Origin: Oscillospiraceae bacterium
GTDB taxonomy: Bacteria; Bacillota_A; Clostridia; Oscillospirales; Oscillospiraceae
Assembly: GCA_015067895.1 (NCBI GenBank)
Contig: SVLP01000012.1
Coordinates: 1 to 59,717, forward strand
Length of the DNA stretch: 59,717 nucleotides
Direction: 5' to 3'
Position 1 is the stretch's first letter, and each line of letters starts with the position of its first letter. Of this stretch, positions 7,137-15,354 are shown piece after piece. The notes beneath the pieces are model-generated. The model was given only the letters and a program-made list of their open reading frames with translations, made no database searches and was not told the origin of the DNA. Made by a program: the position numbers and the translations under genes.

Positions 7137-8707
7137 TCAAAGTTGCCAGCTATTGTCGTGTATCGACAGATCGTGAAGACCAGGCAAACTCCTTTGAATC
7201 CCAACAGAAGTTTTTCCGAGAATATATAGAGAGACACCCGGATTGGGAGCTCTACGAGGTATATGCCGATGAAGGCATAACTGGTACATCTACAAAAAAG
7301 CGAACGCAGTTTAACCGCATGATCAACGATGCTTACGCAGGGAAATTCAAGTTGATCATCACCAAAGAAGTCAGCAGATTTTCCCGAAACCTGCTGGATA
7401 CGATCGCCTACACCAGAGAACTGAAATCTCTTGGTATAGGCGTTATTTTTATGAACGACGGATTCACCTCTCTTGATCCAGACTCGGAACTGAGATTGTC
7501 CATCATGGGCTCAATCGCCCAGGAGGAAAGTCGAAAGACCTCATCACGGGTCAAATGGGGGCAGGCTCGCCAGATGGAACGAGGTGTCGTCTTCGGCACT
7601 TCCTTACTTGGCTACGATGTCTGCGATGGCAAGCTGACCATCAATCCGGAAGGCGCCCATATCGTCAGACTCATTTTTCACAAATATGGGGTGGAGAAAA
7701 AGGGAACATCTGTCATTGCAAGGGAACTCCGGGAGGCAGGTTTCAAGACCTACAGTGACAATGTGATCTGGAGCAGCAGTCATATCGTTAAGATCCTGCG
7801 CAACGAGAAATACGTTGGCGATCTGGTTCAAAAGAAGACGATCACCCCTGATTATCTCTCTCATACCAAAAAGTACAACAGAGGCGAGGAAGAGTTGATT
7901 ACCATCAAGGATCATCACGAACCCATCATTGAGCGCGAGCTTTGGGACACTGTTCAGGAAGAACTGGAGAAGCGCAATCGAAATAACAGCAAATCCTCTG
8001 GTCACTCAAACCGATATGTATTCTCGGGGAAAATCATCTGTGGAGAATGCGGTGCTCGATTTGTTTCCCGAAGCAAGACCCGAAAAAGCGGTACATCCTA
8101 TATGCGTTGGGGGTGCTATACCGCTTCATCTCAGGGGAAAAAATCGGTAGACATCCAGGGAAACCTGATCGGCTGTGACATCGGTAAAACGATCCGTGAC
8201 GATTTGGCCATGGCTGCCCTTACAAGGGCGATCAAAAGCATACCGGTGGACTTCAATTGGATCATCCAGAACCTTTCAAATATCGTAAACGCCGCTATCA
8301 GCGCCAGTGATGACCCTATGGACGATGCTCAGAAGCTCCAAAAGCAGATCCAGCAGATTATGAAGAAAAAAGAGGCCACCATTGATGCCTTTGTTTCCGG
8401 AGCCATTACCCGGGAGGAGCTTCAGCATATGAAGAGCCTGTACGACGAGAGACTCGCGCCTCTCAATGAGCGTCTGCAGGCCTGCAAGAAAGCAAAAAAG
8501 CCCACTTTGGCTCAAATTCAATCTGATATCCAAAAACAGATCAAATCCATCGTCACATGCAGACGGGCTGCGGAGCCCTACTATAAAGCACTTCTGGAAA
8601 AGGTCATCATTCAAAAGGACGGAACCTTCCAGATCAGCCTCAATCACATTCCACAGGTCTGGCATTTCGAACTTCAATATCACAAAACCAGCCAGGAAGA
8701 AAAATAA
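7133..8707 (+). CDS. Large serine recombinase
   Basis: A 524-residue site-specific recombinase of the large serine class. The resolvase catalytic domain covers about residues 3-150, with nucleophile Ser11 in YCRVSTD, KEVSRFSRN and the GSIAQEESRKTS helix. The recombinase domain follows (about 155-260), then a zinc ribbon beginning CGECGARF (about 305-365) and a coiled-coil stretch rich in K/E/Q (about 390-470). The start is TTG 7133, coupled to the small upstream gene. These enzymes integrate, excise or invert DNA at short att sites. Here the element edge lies inside cotJC. Confidence 0.93.
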   Translation: MIKVASYCRVSTDREDQANSFESQQKFFREYIERHPDWELYEVYADEGITGTSTKKRTQFNRMINDAYAGKFKLIITKEVSRFSRNLLDTIAYTRELKSLGIGVIFMNDGFTSLDPDSELRLSIMGSIAQEESRKTSSRVKWGQARQMERGVVFGTSLLGYDVCDGKLTINPEGAHIVRLIFHKYGVEKKGTSVIARELREAGFKTYSDNVIWSSSHIVKILRNEKYVGDLVQKKTITPDYLSHTKKYNRGEEELITIKDHHEPIIERELWDTVQEELEKRNRNNSKSSGHSNRYVFSGKIICGECGARFVSRSKTRKSGTSYMRWGCYTASSQGKKSVDIQGNLIGCDIGKTIRDDLAMAALTRAIKSIPVDFNWIIQNLSNIVNAAISASDDPMDDAQKLQKQIQQIMKKKEATIDAFVSGAITREELQHMKSLYDERLAPLNERLQACKKAKKPTLAQIQSDIQKQIKSIVTCRRAAEPYYKALLEKVIIQKDGTFQISLNHIPQVWHFELQYHKTSQEEK

Positions 8708-8801
8708 TGTAGATTTTTGCGTTACATTTTAAGCACTTTCGGAGTGTAATGGGATAGCGGAACTTCCATACTAACATCTGCTGCCGCCCAGCTGGGCATA
8801 T

Positions 8802-9020
8802 GTGCTGGCTCGGTTGGAGGAGCTGCGGCGGCTGAAAGCGGCAGAAAACGAGGGGTGTCATAACAACTCCTCTGTTTCACCCCTTTTTGACACCGTTTCC
8901 CATAATTTACCAGCCGAAAAACCGTTGCGGTGCAACGACTTTTCGGGTCGGTGCCATAATGACCCCTCCGTACCGATGTCGGTCAGCAGCCCCTTGAGCT
9001 CGTCGAAGGGCATGGAGTAG
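8802..9020 (+). other. Possible remnant frame at the recombinase element edge
   Basis: A short frame with no good start. The first part (YVLARLEELRRLKAAENEG) reads like the helical end of a protein, but the frame runs on through the junction into antisense cotJC, so at most the first 40 codons can be genuine. Probably the broken tail of a gene carried by the element. Confidence 0.2.
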
Positions 9021-9157
9021 CGCTGGCTCAGGTAGCGCATACTGGCACCCAGCTCCCCGTCGGGGCCGCCGTACTGGCTGATGATGATGGCGGCCAGCCG
9101 GGGATTGGGCTTGTCGATCTTCACGGGGTACTGGAGCTTCTTATCATAGATAAACAT
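8858..9157 (-). pseudogene. cotJC: Truncated cotJC (manganese-catalase-like spore coat protein)
   Basis: The first 64 codons (to about 8966) match the CotJC N-terminus: MFIYDKKLQYPVKI, IISQYGGPDGELGASMRYLSQRY and LLTDIGTE. The family continues EELGHLEMV and is about 190 residues. Here the match stops after DIGTE and 35 unrelated codons follow, read from the recombinase element, so the ferritin-like metal-binding core is lost. The start follows GGGAGGG, 3 nt after the upstream stop. The missing 3' half was not found elsewhere in the window. Confidence 0.8.
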
Positions 9158-9160
9158 ACT

Positions 9161-9640
9161 TTAACCCTCCCGATTGGCGCAGTATTCCCAGGGCCAGGGA
9201 TCGTCCAGCCACCGGTATGGCCCTTCCTGGGCGTGCATGTGGTTTAAGGGGCCGCACTGCTCCTCATAGAGCCTGCGCAGCTTCCCGTACATCTGCTGAT
9301 AGCTCCGGTAGAGCTCCAGGGCTTCGGCATCGTCCCGGTGGGTATCCAGATACAGTGCCAGCTCCTGGACAGCGAAGTTCACAGTCTGAAGCTGGCTGAG
9401 CAGGGTATCGGGCTTGAGCTGGTCGTTGACCATGCCCAGGAAGGGCAGATCCAGCCCCGGATACAGGGTGCCCCGGATCAGGGCCTTCCGGGCCTCATAC
9501 TTGGGCGGATCCACCTCCTGGAAAGGTACATAGGGATTCGCCAGGGGTGCCTGGGCGGGCAGCAGGCCGGTATGGCCCTGGGGCATCTGCCGCTGGGGCC
9601 GTTTGCTTCTTGGTTTCACGCAGCATTCCTCCTGTTCCAT
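9161..9640 (-). CDS. Fused CotJA-CotJB spore coat protein
   Basis: One open frame carries both small CotJ proteins. The first part (ANPYVPFQE, then GTLYPGLDLPFLG) matches CotJA. From about residue 82 the sequence (LLSQLQTVNFAVQELALYLDTH, YGKLRRLYEEQCGPL, DDPWPWEY) matches CotJB. In most spore formers these are separate genes in the cotJABC operon. The start is uncertain: ATG 9640 or ATG 9679, neither with a strong ribosome site. The gene is followed 3 nt later by the truncated cotJC. Confidence 0.8.
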   Translation of the reverse strand: MEQEECCVKPRSKRPQRQMPQGHTGLLPAQAPLANPYVPFQEVDPPKYEARKALIRGTLYPGLDLPFLGMVNDQLKPDTLLSQLQTVNFAVQELALYLDTHRDDAEALELYRSYQQMYGKLRRLYEEQCGPLNHMHAQEGPYRWLDDPWPWEYCANREG

Positions 9641-9742
9641 AGTCGAAGCATCGCTTCGGGGTATCCTATGTTTCGCCATGGGATCTGGTTCATCTTCCGA
9701 CGCGATCGCGCATAGACTGGCCCAAGGACAAGGAGGGGTATT

Positions 9743-10450
9743 ATGGACACTCGGGAATTTCTGCGGCGGTATGCCTATGTCTATCTGTATGTGGTGGCCT
9801 TCTTTCTGGGCTGCGCGGGGCTGCTGCTCCATTCGGTGGAGACGGCAGGGGAGATGACCCCCTTTGCAGCGCACCCTGTCATTGTCATCGACGCAGGCCA
9901 CGGCGGCATGGACGGGGGCACCACGGGGATCGCCGGAACGGCTGAGGACGAGGTCAACCTGTCCATTGCCAAGCGGTTGGAGGCTCTGCTGTCGCTGATG
10001 GGGTATGAGACCCTCATGACCCGCACCACCGCCGAAAGCATCGCCACAGAAGGGGAGACCATCCGCGCCCGGAAGCAGTCCGACCTGCGGAACCGGGTGG
10101 AGCTGGTGAACCGCCAGGCGTCAGCCGTCCTGGTCAGCATCCACCAGAACCATTTCCCCGACCCCCAATACGCCGGGCCCCAGGTCTTCCATACGGAACA
10201 TGCAGCCGAGCTGGCGAAGGCCATGCAGACCGCCCTGACCGCTGCCCTGAAGCCCGGCAGCAAGCGCGCCGCAAAGCCAGTGGCGGGGGTCTACCTCATG
10301 GAGCACATCGATCACCCGGGTCTGCTGATCGAGTGCGGCTTCCTGTCGAATCCTGCGGAGGAGCAGAAATTGGCCTCGGCGGACTATCAAAAACGCACCG
10401 CCGCCGTTCTGGCGACCGTTCTGGCCCGCTTCGCCGACGGTCAGGTTTAG
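9743..10450 (+). CDS. cwlD: N-acetylmuramoyl-L-alanine amidase CwlD
   Basis: Spore cortex enzyme that removes peptides from muramic acid so that muramic-delta-lactam can form. 235 residues: a membrane anchor at about 11-31, then an Amidase_3 domain with zinc ligands in VIVIDAGHGGMDGG and SIHQNHF, and the catalytic glutamate in LLIECGFLSNPAEE. ATG 9743 follows AAGGAGGGG. It is divergent from the cotJ operon. CwlD together with CotJ is good evidence that the organism makes endospores. Confidence 0.93.
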   Translation: MDTREFLRRYAYVYLYVVAFFLGCAGLLLHSVETAGEMTPFAAHPVIVIDAGHGGMDGGTTGIAGTAEDEVNLSIAKRLEALLSLMGYETLMTRTTAESIATEGETIRARKQSDLRNRVELVNRQASAVLVSIHQNHFPDPQYAGPQVFHTEHAAELAKAMQTALTAALKPGSKRAAKPVAGVYLMEHIDHPGLLIECGFLSNPAEEQKLASADYQKRTAAVLATVLARFADGQV

Positions 10451-10530
10451 GGTCTTGTCCGCCGCAGTACGAGCCGTTTGGCTCCGCGCCCTGCCCGGGG
10501 AATTAAGAACTTAATTTACCGGACTTTTGA

Positions 10531-10559
10531 TTGCAATCAAATGATTGTTGTGTTATGAT
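10531..10559 (+). promoter_or_regulatory. Vegetative-type promoter for the 10587 lipoprotein
   Basis: TTGCAA (10531-10536), 17-bp spacer, TATGAT (10554-10559), with the ATG 28 nt downstream and AAAGGAG in between. Matches the sigma-A consensus well. Confidence 0.65.
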
Positions 10560-10586
10560 GAAATCGAAGAAAGGAGTTGGATTTTT

Positions 10587-11801
10587 ATGCTCCAAAAGTT
10601 GATTTTACTCATAATTGCAGCAATTTTTCTTACCGGCTGCGGCGCCTCCGCTCCAGAAGAGGATGCCAAATTCGACAACAGCGTCACCCTTACAGCAGCA
10701 GGGGAGACCGCGCCCCCGGAAGCTTCCCCGGAATACGGGCTGTCTTCCTCCGCCGAGATCCCCGAGACCACCGTCACCGCCAGCGAGGCCGAATACTTTC
10801 TCTTCGGCAAGTACACGAACACCATCACCGACGACGACGGACTGACCCTGCTCTACGAGAAGCAGTCCCAGCCCAGCTTCTGCTCCGCCGATCCCGAGCG
10901 CAGCGCATGGGTGGACGAGATCCTGAACGACATCGATCAAGCCTACAAGTCCGACAGCTCCAACCTCTACGATTACGCCGTGGAATTCGTGGAGCTCAAC
11001 GGCACCGACGTTTTTTACAGCCACTCCAACTACCAGCAGCTAGGCATCGCCCGCCATGACAGCACGGTGGTGTCCCTGATCTCCCTGAGCTCCCTCTATT
11101 CCGGCGGCACCCATCCCAATTCCGTCCAGATCGCCTATAACCTGGACATCGAAAACCAGCGGCTCCTGCGGCTGGAGGATGTGATCGCCGAGGACGCTGC
11201 CCAGGAGCTGGCCCAGCTGGTGCTTGCAAAGGTGAATGAGACCTTTGCACCGCTGGGGGAGGGTGCCCTGTTCTCGGACTATGAGGAGTGGATCGACACC
11301 TCCATGGTCTACGGCAACATGACGCCCTACTGGTATCTCAACGATACGGGCCTGGTCATCTTCTACAACCAGTACGAGCTGGGCCCCTATGCCGCCGGCA
11401 TCATCAAGGCGGAGCTGCCCTATGAAGCCCTCAGCGGCATCCTGCTGGAGGACTATTTCCCCGCCGAGCCCGACGGCACCCCCGGCGATCTGGTGCTCCG
11501 GGGCGATTGGGAGGGCTACCGCCGGATCCCCATCACCATCGAATCGGAAGGGGAGACCCTGCTCATCGGCGTGGAGGGCCATGTCCACCAGGTGCAGCTG
11601 AGCGAAGTCCTGTGGCTGGAGGATACCCCCATCGACCAGGAGCTCCTGTTCTCCGCCATGTCTCTGGGCCAGAACGACGTGCTGGAGCTCACCGGCGGCT
11701 ATACCGACGGCGCCCGCTCCTTTGCCATCGAATTCATCAACGGCCAGGGCGAACACAAGCTCTACTACATCCATGACGGGGAGCTGTCAGCGGAACCGTA
11801 A
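10587..11801 (+). CDS. Lipoprotein with DUF3298/RsiV-type domain
   Basis: A 404-residue secreted lipoprotein. The signal peptide ends in the lipobox LTGC (Cys at about 18), followed by an acidic linker. The centre, with YSGGTHPNSVQIAYNLDI, ARLVLAKVNE-like helix and WYLNDTGLVIFYNQYELGPYAAG, matches the DUF4163/DUF3298 module found in PdaC and RsiV. In those proteins it is extracytoplasmic; some members bind lysozyme. The C-terminal 120 residues form an extra beta-rich region. ATG 10587 is chosen over an upstream start because it gives the signal peptide and has AAAGGAG. Confidence 0.8.
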   Translation: MLQKLILLIIAAIFLTGCGASAPEEDAKFDNSVTLTAAGETAPPEASPEYGLSSSAEIPETTVTASEAEYFLFGKYTNTITDDDGLTLLYEKQSQPSFCSADPERSAWVDEILNDIDQAYKSDSSNLYDYAVEFVELNGTDVFYSHSNYQQLGIARHDSTVVSLISLSSLYSGGTHPNSVQIAYNLDIENQRLLRLEDVIAEDAAQELAQLVLAKVNETFAPLGEGALFSDYEEWIDTSMVYGNMTPYWYLNDTGLVIFYNQYELGPYAAGIIKAELPYEALSGILLEDYFPAEPDGTPGDLVLRGDWEGYRRIPITIESEGETLLIGVEGHVHQVQLSEVLWLEDTPIDQELLFSAMSLGQNDVLELTGGYTDGARSFAIEFINGQGEHKLYYIHDGELSAEP

Positions 11802-11819
11802 AACAATAGGTAGAATTCG

Positions 11820-12308
11820 ATGAAACGAGACAAAATCCCGCTGAACTGGGTCGAAATTGTGTCTGCATTGGTAATCATTGCCATCAGCGCAGCCATCCTG
11901 AGCTGGGAAGAATTCCGTACAGAAAACCCGTTCCACGCGCTTTTGGCTGTGATCCTGATCGCGGTCATGCTCTGGGCACTCTGGGGGCTTACGGAGCGCA
12001 GAGAGCTGGACGCCGAAGGGATCCATCGTCTCCGGTTCGGCAGAGAAATCAAATTCCTGCGCTGGGATCAGATCCAGCAGCTCGGCATCCTGCGGCAGGA
12101 ACGCCAGCACCGCCGGGGCATTTCCCAGCTGTTTCTGGTCGTCATCCCGAAGGGCGTCGAGCCCTTTGCACCGAACATGGAGTCCGGCTGCGGCTATCTC
12201 AGCCGGAACCGCCGTCAGATCCTTACCGAGCAGATCAAATACGCGCCCATGTTCGAAACCTACTACGGCCCGCTGGATTTCGACGTGCGGAACTACAGCA
12301 GAAGATGA
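11820..12308 (+). CDS. Small membrane protein of unknown function
   Basis: A 162-residue protein with two adjacent membrane helices (about 10-30 and 37-57), then a cytoplasmic domain with alternating beta strands (LDAEGIHRLRFGREIKFLRWDQI) that resembles bacterial PH-like domains. The ribosome site is weak and the gene follows the lipoprotein by 18 nt, so it may be co-transcribed. Function not recognised. Confidence 0.7.
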   Translation: MKRDKIPLNWVEIVSALVIIAISAAILSWEEFRTENPFHALLAVILIAVMLWALWGLTERRELDAEGIHRLRFGREIKFLRWDQIQQLGILRQERQHRRGISQLFLVVIPKGVEPFAPNMESGCGYLSRNRRQILTEQIKYAPMFETYYGPLDFDVRNYSRR

Positions 12309-12348
12309 ATGGTAAAGAAAAGCCACCCTGGGGTGCACCACTTTAGCG

Positions 12349-12387
12349 GACTGGCTCGCGATGACATCCAATTGAGGTTTTTCTACA
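12349..12387. repeat. Partial copy of a genomic palindromic repeat
   Basis: The run CTGGCTCGCGATGACATCC followed by AATTGAGGTTTTTCTAC is nearly identical to the right arm of the palindromic element at 57821-57990. Only one arm is present here, so it is a decayed or truncated copy. Confidence 0.55.
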
Positions 12388-12393
12388 GACTAA

Positions 12394-12420
12394 GCCCACC
12401 GGGAAATCCGGTGGGCTCTG
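12394..12420 (+). terminator. Terminator after the 11820 gene
   Basis: Perfect 9-bp stem GCCCACCGG / CCGGTGGGC, loop GAAAT, followed by TCTGTTTTCG on the plus strand. Confidence 0.65.
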
Positions 12421-12440
12421 TTTTCGCCCCTCATTCTTCC

Positions 12441-12567
12441 CAACGCAACAAAATACACCAGGGGAGCCCCCAAATCCTTGACATTTCCCGGTGGGTCTTG
12501 TACCATTAAATCCGACAGAGCAAATGCACCTTCCAACGCAACAAAATGACATAGGTTTTGTTGCGTT
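12441..12567. repeat. Left-end integrase-type repeats (AACGCAACAAAAT)
   Basis: CAACGCAACAAAAT occurs at 12441-12454 and again at 12534-12547. The second copy is paired in inverted orientation with TTTTGTTGCGTT (12556-12567) across about 8 bp (GACATAGG). This is the geometry of a tyrosine recombinase core site: two inverted binding arms around a short crossover. The same arms occur at 16019-16048. The rest of 12421-12660 contains no gene. Confidence 0.6.
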
Positions 12568-12667
12568 CGCCGAGTCTGACGAGTTAGTATCAGGTGATAC
12601 AAGGGCGGCGGGCGCACGGCACAGGATTGTAAATCCGGCCCGGCTGGAGGAGTTCCGGGGCAATAAG

Positions 12668-12702
12668 AAAAGCCGCCTGACCGAATGGTCAAGCGGCTTT
12701 TT
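12668..12702. terminator. Bidirectional terminator
   Basis: AAAAGCCGC / GCGGCTTTTT with a 16-nt loop that can itself pair (TGACC / GGTCA). It has A and T tracts for both directions. Confidence 0.65.
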
Positions 12703-12776
12703 GCCGTCCACGGACACCCCGCGAGGGGCGGCCCCCGAAGGAGCGGAACGGGCCTCACACGGAGAGTGTAGCACAG

Positions 12777-12804
12777 AATCTCCCGGCTGTCAAGCCGGGA
12801 GATT
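12777..12804. terminator. 12-bp hairpin after the acidic small gene
   Basis: AATCTCCCGGCT / AGCCGGGAGATT with a GTCA loop, 10 nt past the stop of the minus-strand gene at 12814. It lacks a U-tract and may serve as an RNA-stabilising hairpin or weak terminator. Confidence 0.45.
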
Positions 12805-12813
12805 CAAGGGAGC

Positions 12814-12996
12814 TTAGATCGCTTCCTCTGCAAGTTCTTCGACGATTTCATCGATTGCGTCCGAGTGCTGGTCGAGGAGGTTTCGGGCGATCTCGTCGTA
12901 GTCGATGTAGTCCTGGATTGCTTCGACGAAAGCGTCTTCCATGGCGGTGGAGTCGAAAGCGAGTTCGATGAGACGGGCGAGCTGGGTTCTGGTCAT
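12814..12996 (-). CDS. Acidic 60-residue protein of the integrated element
   Basis: MTRTQLARLIELAFDS is followed by a strongly acidic helical stretch ending EIVEELAEEAI. ATG 12996 follows AAAGGATG; the frame is open 14 codons upstream without a better site. It is transcribed away from rep, with the origin-like hairpin and GC-rich tract between them, as copy-number or regulatory genes often are in small replicons. No family recognised. Confidence 0.55.
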   Translation of the reverse strand: MTRTQLARLIELAFDSTAMEDAFVEAIQDYIDYDEIARNLLDQHSDAIDEIVEELAEEAI

Positions 12997-13069
12997 GGTG
13001 TACCATCCTTTCTGTGTCTGTAGGTATTTGGTTTTCAAGGTTCACGCCCAGAAAGCCGCACCGGTGAGC

Positions 13070-13115
13070 GGGTTCGTCAAGGGCCCGCAGGGTTCATTTC
13101 ACCCTTGACGAACCC
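13070..13115. other. Stem-loop, candidate rolling-circle origin
   Basis: Perfect 14-bp stem GGGTTCGTCAAGGG (13070-13083) / CCCTTGACGAACCC (13102-13115) with an 18-nt loop. It lies upstream of the HUH rep gene in the same element. Double-strand origins of rolling-circle replicons are stem-loops nicked in or next to the loop. The assignment is inference, since no nick site can be proven by reading. Confidence 0.4.
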
Positions 13116-14160
13116 GGGAACCTGTGCGAGCCTGGGCAAGTGAACCGGAACCAAATACCGGACGCGGAGAGGGTGGGCGCGGTGGCCGGAGCTCGGCGGG
13201 AACGCAGCGGAAGCATTTTCGCGGGGCCGCGAAAATGGGGCGCACAAATTCGGGGACGGGGCCGGGTTGACAATTTCCGGAGAGTCAACCGGGGGGGACG
13301 TACCCCCGGGGGGGCCCGCAAGAGGGGCGCGAGAAGCGCGGCCCTCGCAGCGGGGGGCGGAGCCACCCAAACGGGCCTCACGCTCCCCGGAGCCCCCAGC
13401 GGGGGCGGCGGGGCGGGGGGGGCGCAGGGGAGAACCCCACAACACGCAGAGCGGCGCAGGAGGGCAGCAGCAGCCCGACACAGGGGCCGCAGGCCGCAAG
13501 ACACCCCAACCCCCACGGCATGCAGCGCGCCACACAAAACGCAGGGCAAGCCCGCGCAGGCGCGGGCGCGCAGCCAAAGGCCCGGGGGCCGGAACGGCAC
13601 CCAGCGGCCCGGAGCGAAGCGCAGGGCCGCAGGCCCCCGGGCCGGAGCCAGCCGCCCCCGAAGCCGCGAAGCGGACGCGCGCGGGGGGCCCCGGCGGGCC
13701 CACGCGAAGCGCAGCGGCGAGCCCGAGCGAAGCAAGCCCGACCGAACAGGGAGGGCGCAGCGCAGACGAGGGGGAGCCCAAGCGCAGCGGGGGTAGCGAG
13801 AGCCGCCGGGAGCCGGGGCAGGGGCCCCGGCGAACAAGGCCGAGCGGGAGAGCCGGGGGGCAGCGCGCGGGGGGCGGGCCCGCCGGAGCGGGCCCGCGAA
13901 GCGGCGGCGGGCGCGCCGCGCCGGAGCGGCGGGCGCAGGGGCAGGGGCCCCGGCGCGCAAAGCCGCGAAGTGCGCAAAAAGGGGGCCGCCAGGCCCCCAG
14001 GCGCGCACACCGCTTGTGGCGACGAAGCGCAGCGGAGGAGCCGACCGGGACGGGTGGGGCCCGAGCCATCAGGCGAGCGGCCCCGGGCCCCGGCCCGGGG
14101 CCCCGCGACCTCTGGGCGCGGGGTATGCACCGCGCCAGCCGGATCCGCGCAGCGGTTCCG
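13116..14160. other. Extremely GC-rich repetitive tract upstream of rep
   Basis: About 1 kb of very high GC, far above its neighbours. Five or more frames stay open on both strands, as expected when stop codons are rare, and their translations are low-complexity R/G/P/A, so I do not call genes. Variants of GAAGCGCAGCGG recur (around 13613, 13705, 13774, 14024), with related CGCAGCGG near 14150 and 14205. Palindromes include CATTTTCGCGG-GG-CCGCGAAAATG (13214-13237) and a C/G hairpin around 13290-13318. It could be a structured non-coding RNA, a single-strand origin or a decayed repeat array. Confidence 0.5.
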
Positions 14161-14215
14161 GCGGCACCTATACTTGATACTAGGACATTATTCCGTCAGA
14201 CGCGCAGCGGCGGAC

Positions 14216-15010
14216 ATGGAACAATGGCAATCTGACCAGATGCGCGGCATGCAATTCATTGCTTCCGCGCCGGAAATCCATCACAACGCAATCGTATACA
14301 CATACGATTGCGGCTTGGTCGATATCGTCGCCGCAGAGCGGCGAATGTTCCGGGAGCCCGGCTGGGAAGCCGAGCGACCGGAAATAAGAACCCCAGCACC
14401 CCGGGAAGCGGGGATAAAGTCGAATGGTGCGGATATGGCCCGGTCAATGCGCCGGGCCCGCGCGAAGCTGCGGCGGCTGGCACTGGCGAATGAGTTCGAA
14501 TACTTCGTGACCCTGACCCTTGATCGGTCGAAGATCGACCGATATGACCCGAAGGTCATCACGAAGGCCCTGAACACATGGCTGGACAACATGGTACGCC
14601 GGAACGGTCTGCGCTATGTTCTGGTGCCGGAACGGCACCAGGACGGCGCGCTCCACTTCCACGGATTTTTCGCCGGGGAGAATCTGCCCGCAGTTGACAG
14701 CGGGCACAAGGACGGGAGCGGAGCAACCGTCTACAATCTGCCACAGTGGAAATACGGGTTCAGCACCGCTATCAAGCTGCGGGGGGAATACCCCCGGGCG
14801 GTGGCCTATGTCTGCAAGTACATCGGCAAACAGCAGGGGGAGCGGCCCATGGGCCGCTGGTACTACAGCGGCGGCGCGCTCAAAGAGCCGCCGAAGCTGT
14901 ACGCCGACCTGGATTACGAACAACTGTCCGATAAACCGGACTCAATCGAATTTGAAACGCCCGGCGGTAAAATGCTGGTTTTGCACACAAGACAGGAGGA
15001 TTTGCAATGA
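14216..15010 (+). CDS. HUH-type rolling-circle replication initiator
   Basis: A 264-residue protein with the three motifs of HUH nickases: motif 1 FVTLTLD (97-103), metal-binding HFH in ALHFHGFF (147-149), and the tyrosine motif YVCKYIGK (Tyr198, Lys201). Such proteins nick one strand at the origin and stay linked to the 5' end. It is similar in size and motif order to Rep proteins of small plasmids and Microviridae. ATG 14216 marks where plausible protein begins; the frame stays open about 700 nt upstream through the GC-rich tract. The stop overlaps the next gene by 4 nt. Confidence 0.82.
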   Translation: MEQWQSDQMRGMQFIASAPEIHHNAIVYTYDCGLVDIVAAERRMFREPGWEAERPEIRTPAPREAGIKSNGADMARSMRRARAKLRRLALANEFEYFVTLTLDRSKIDRYDPKVITKALNTWLDNMVRRNGLRYVLVPERHQDGALHFHGFFAGENLPAVDSGHKDGSGATVYNLPQWKYGFSTAIKLRGEYPRAVAYVCKYIGKQQGERPMGRWYYSGGALKEPPKLYADLDYEQLSDKPDSIEFETPGGKMLVLHTRQEDLQ

Positions 15011-15354
15011 AAAACGAGCACAATGTGGACATTTACGCAGTTCGGAACAAGATGGTATGGATGGGTTTCCGGGACAACATCGCCGGAACGCCGATGCTGC
15101 GGGAAGCTATCAAGATGTGGGAGCCGGGTATGTCCGTGACAAAGGAAATCTATCCGGCAGTCGCGAAGCTGTTCGGCAGCACAGCGTCCAGAGTTGAACG
15201 GAACATGCGGCACGCCATCGAATCCGCGTGGGACAGGGGCGACTATTACAGCATCGAAAGCGTGTTCGGCGGCTCCATCTCCGAGGAGAAGGGCAAGCCG
15301 ACCAACGGCGAATTCATCGCCAGAATGGCGGTGTACTTCGGCGTTGAGGACTGA
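15007..15354 (+). CDS. Spo0A C-terminal-domain-like DNA-binding protein
   Basis: A 115-residue protein resembling only the effector (DNA-binding) domain of Spo0A. It has the early helix (TPMLREAIKMWEPGMSVTKEIYPAVAKLFGS), the recognition region TASRVERNMRHAIESAW and the C-terminal GKPTNGEFIARMA; these match the order in Spo0A. There is no receiver domain. It is translationally coupled to rep (ATGA) and to the integrase downstream. It may bind 0A-box-like sites and tie the element to sporulation entry; that is inference. Confidence 0.78.
   Translation: MKNEHNVDIYAVRNKMVWMGFRDNIAGTPMLREAIKMWEPGMSVTKEIYPAVAKLFGSTASRVERNMRHAIESAWDRGDYYSIESVFGGSISEEKGKPTNGEFIARMAVYFGVED

Noticed and set aside
12590..12660. 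tRNA-like stretch containing GGATTGTAAATCC
   Set aside because: The anticodon-like stem fits, but there is no proper T-arm or acceptor stem.
13077..14235. Several 220-330 codon frames on both strands in the GC-rich tract
   Set aside because: All are low-complexity R/G/P/A; they stay open only because stop codons are rare in this composition.
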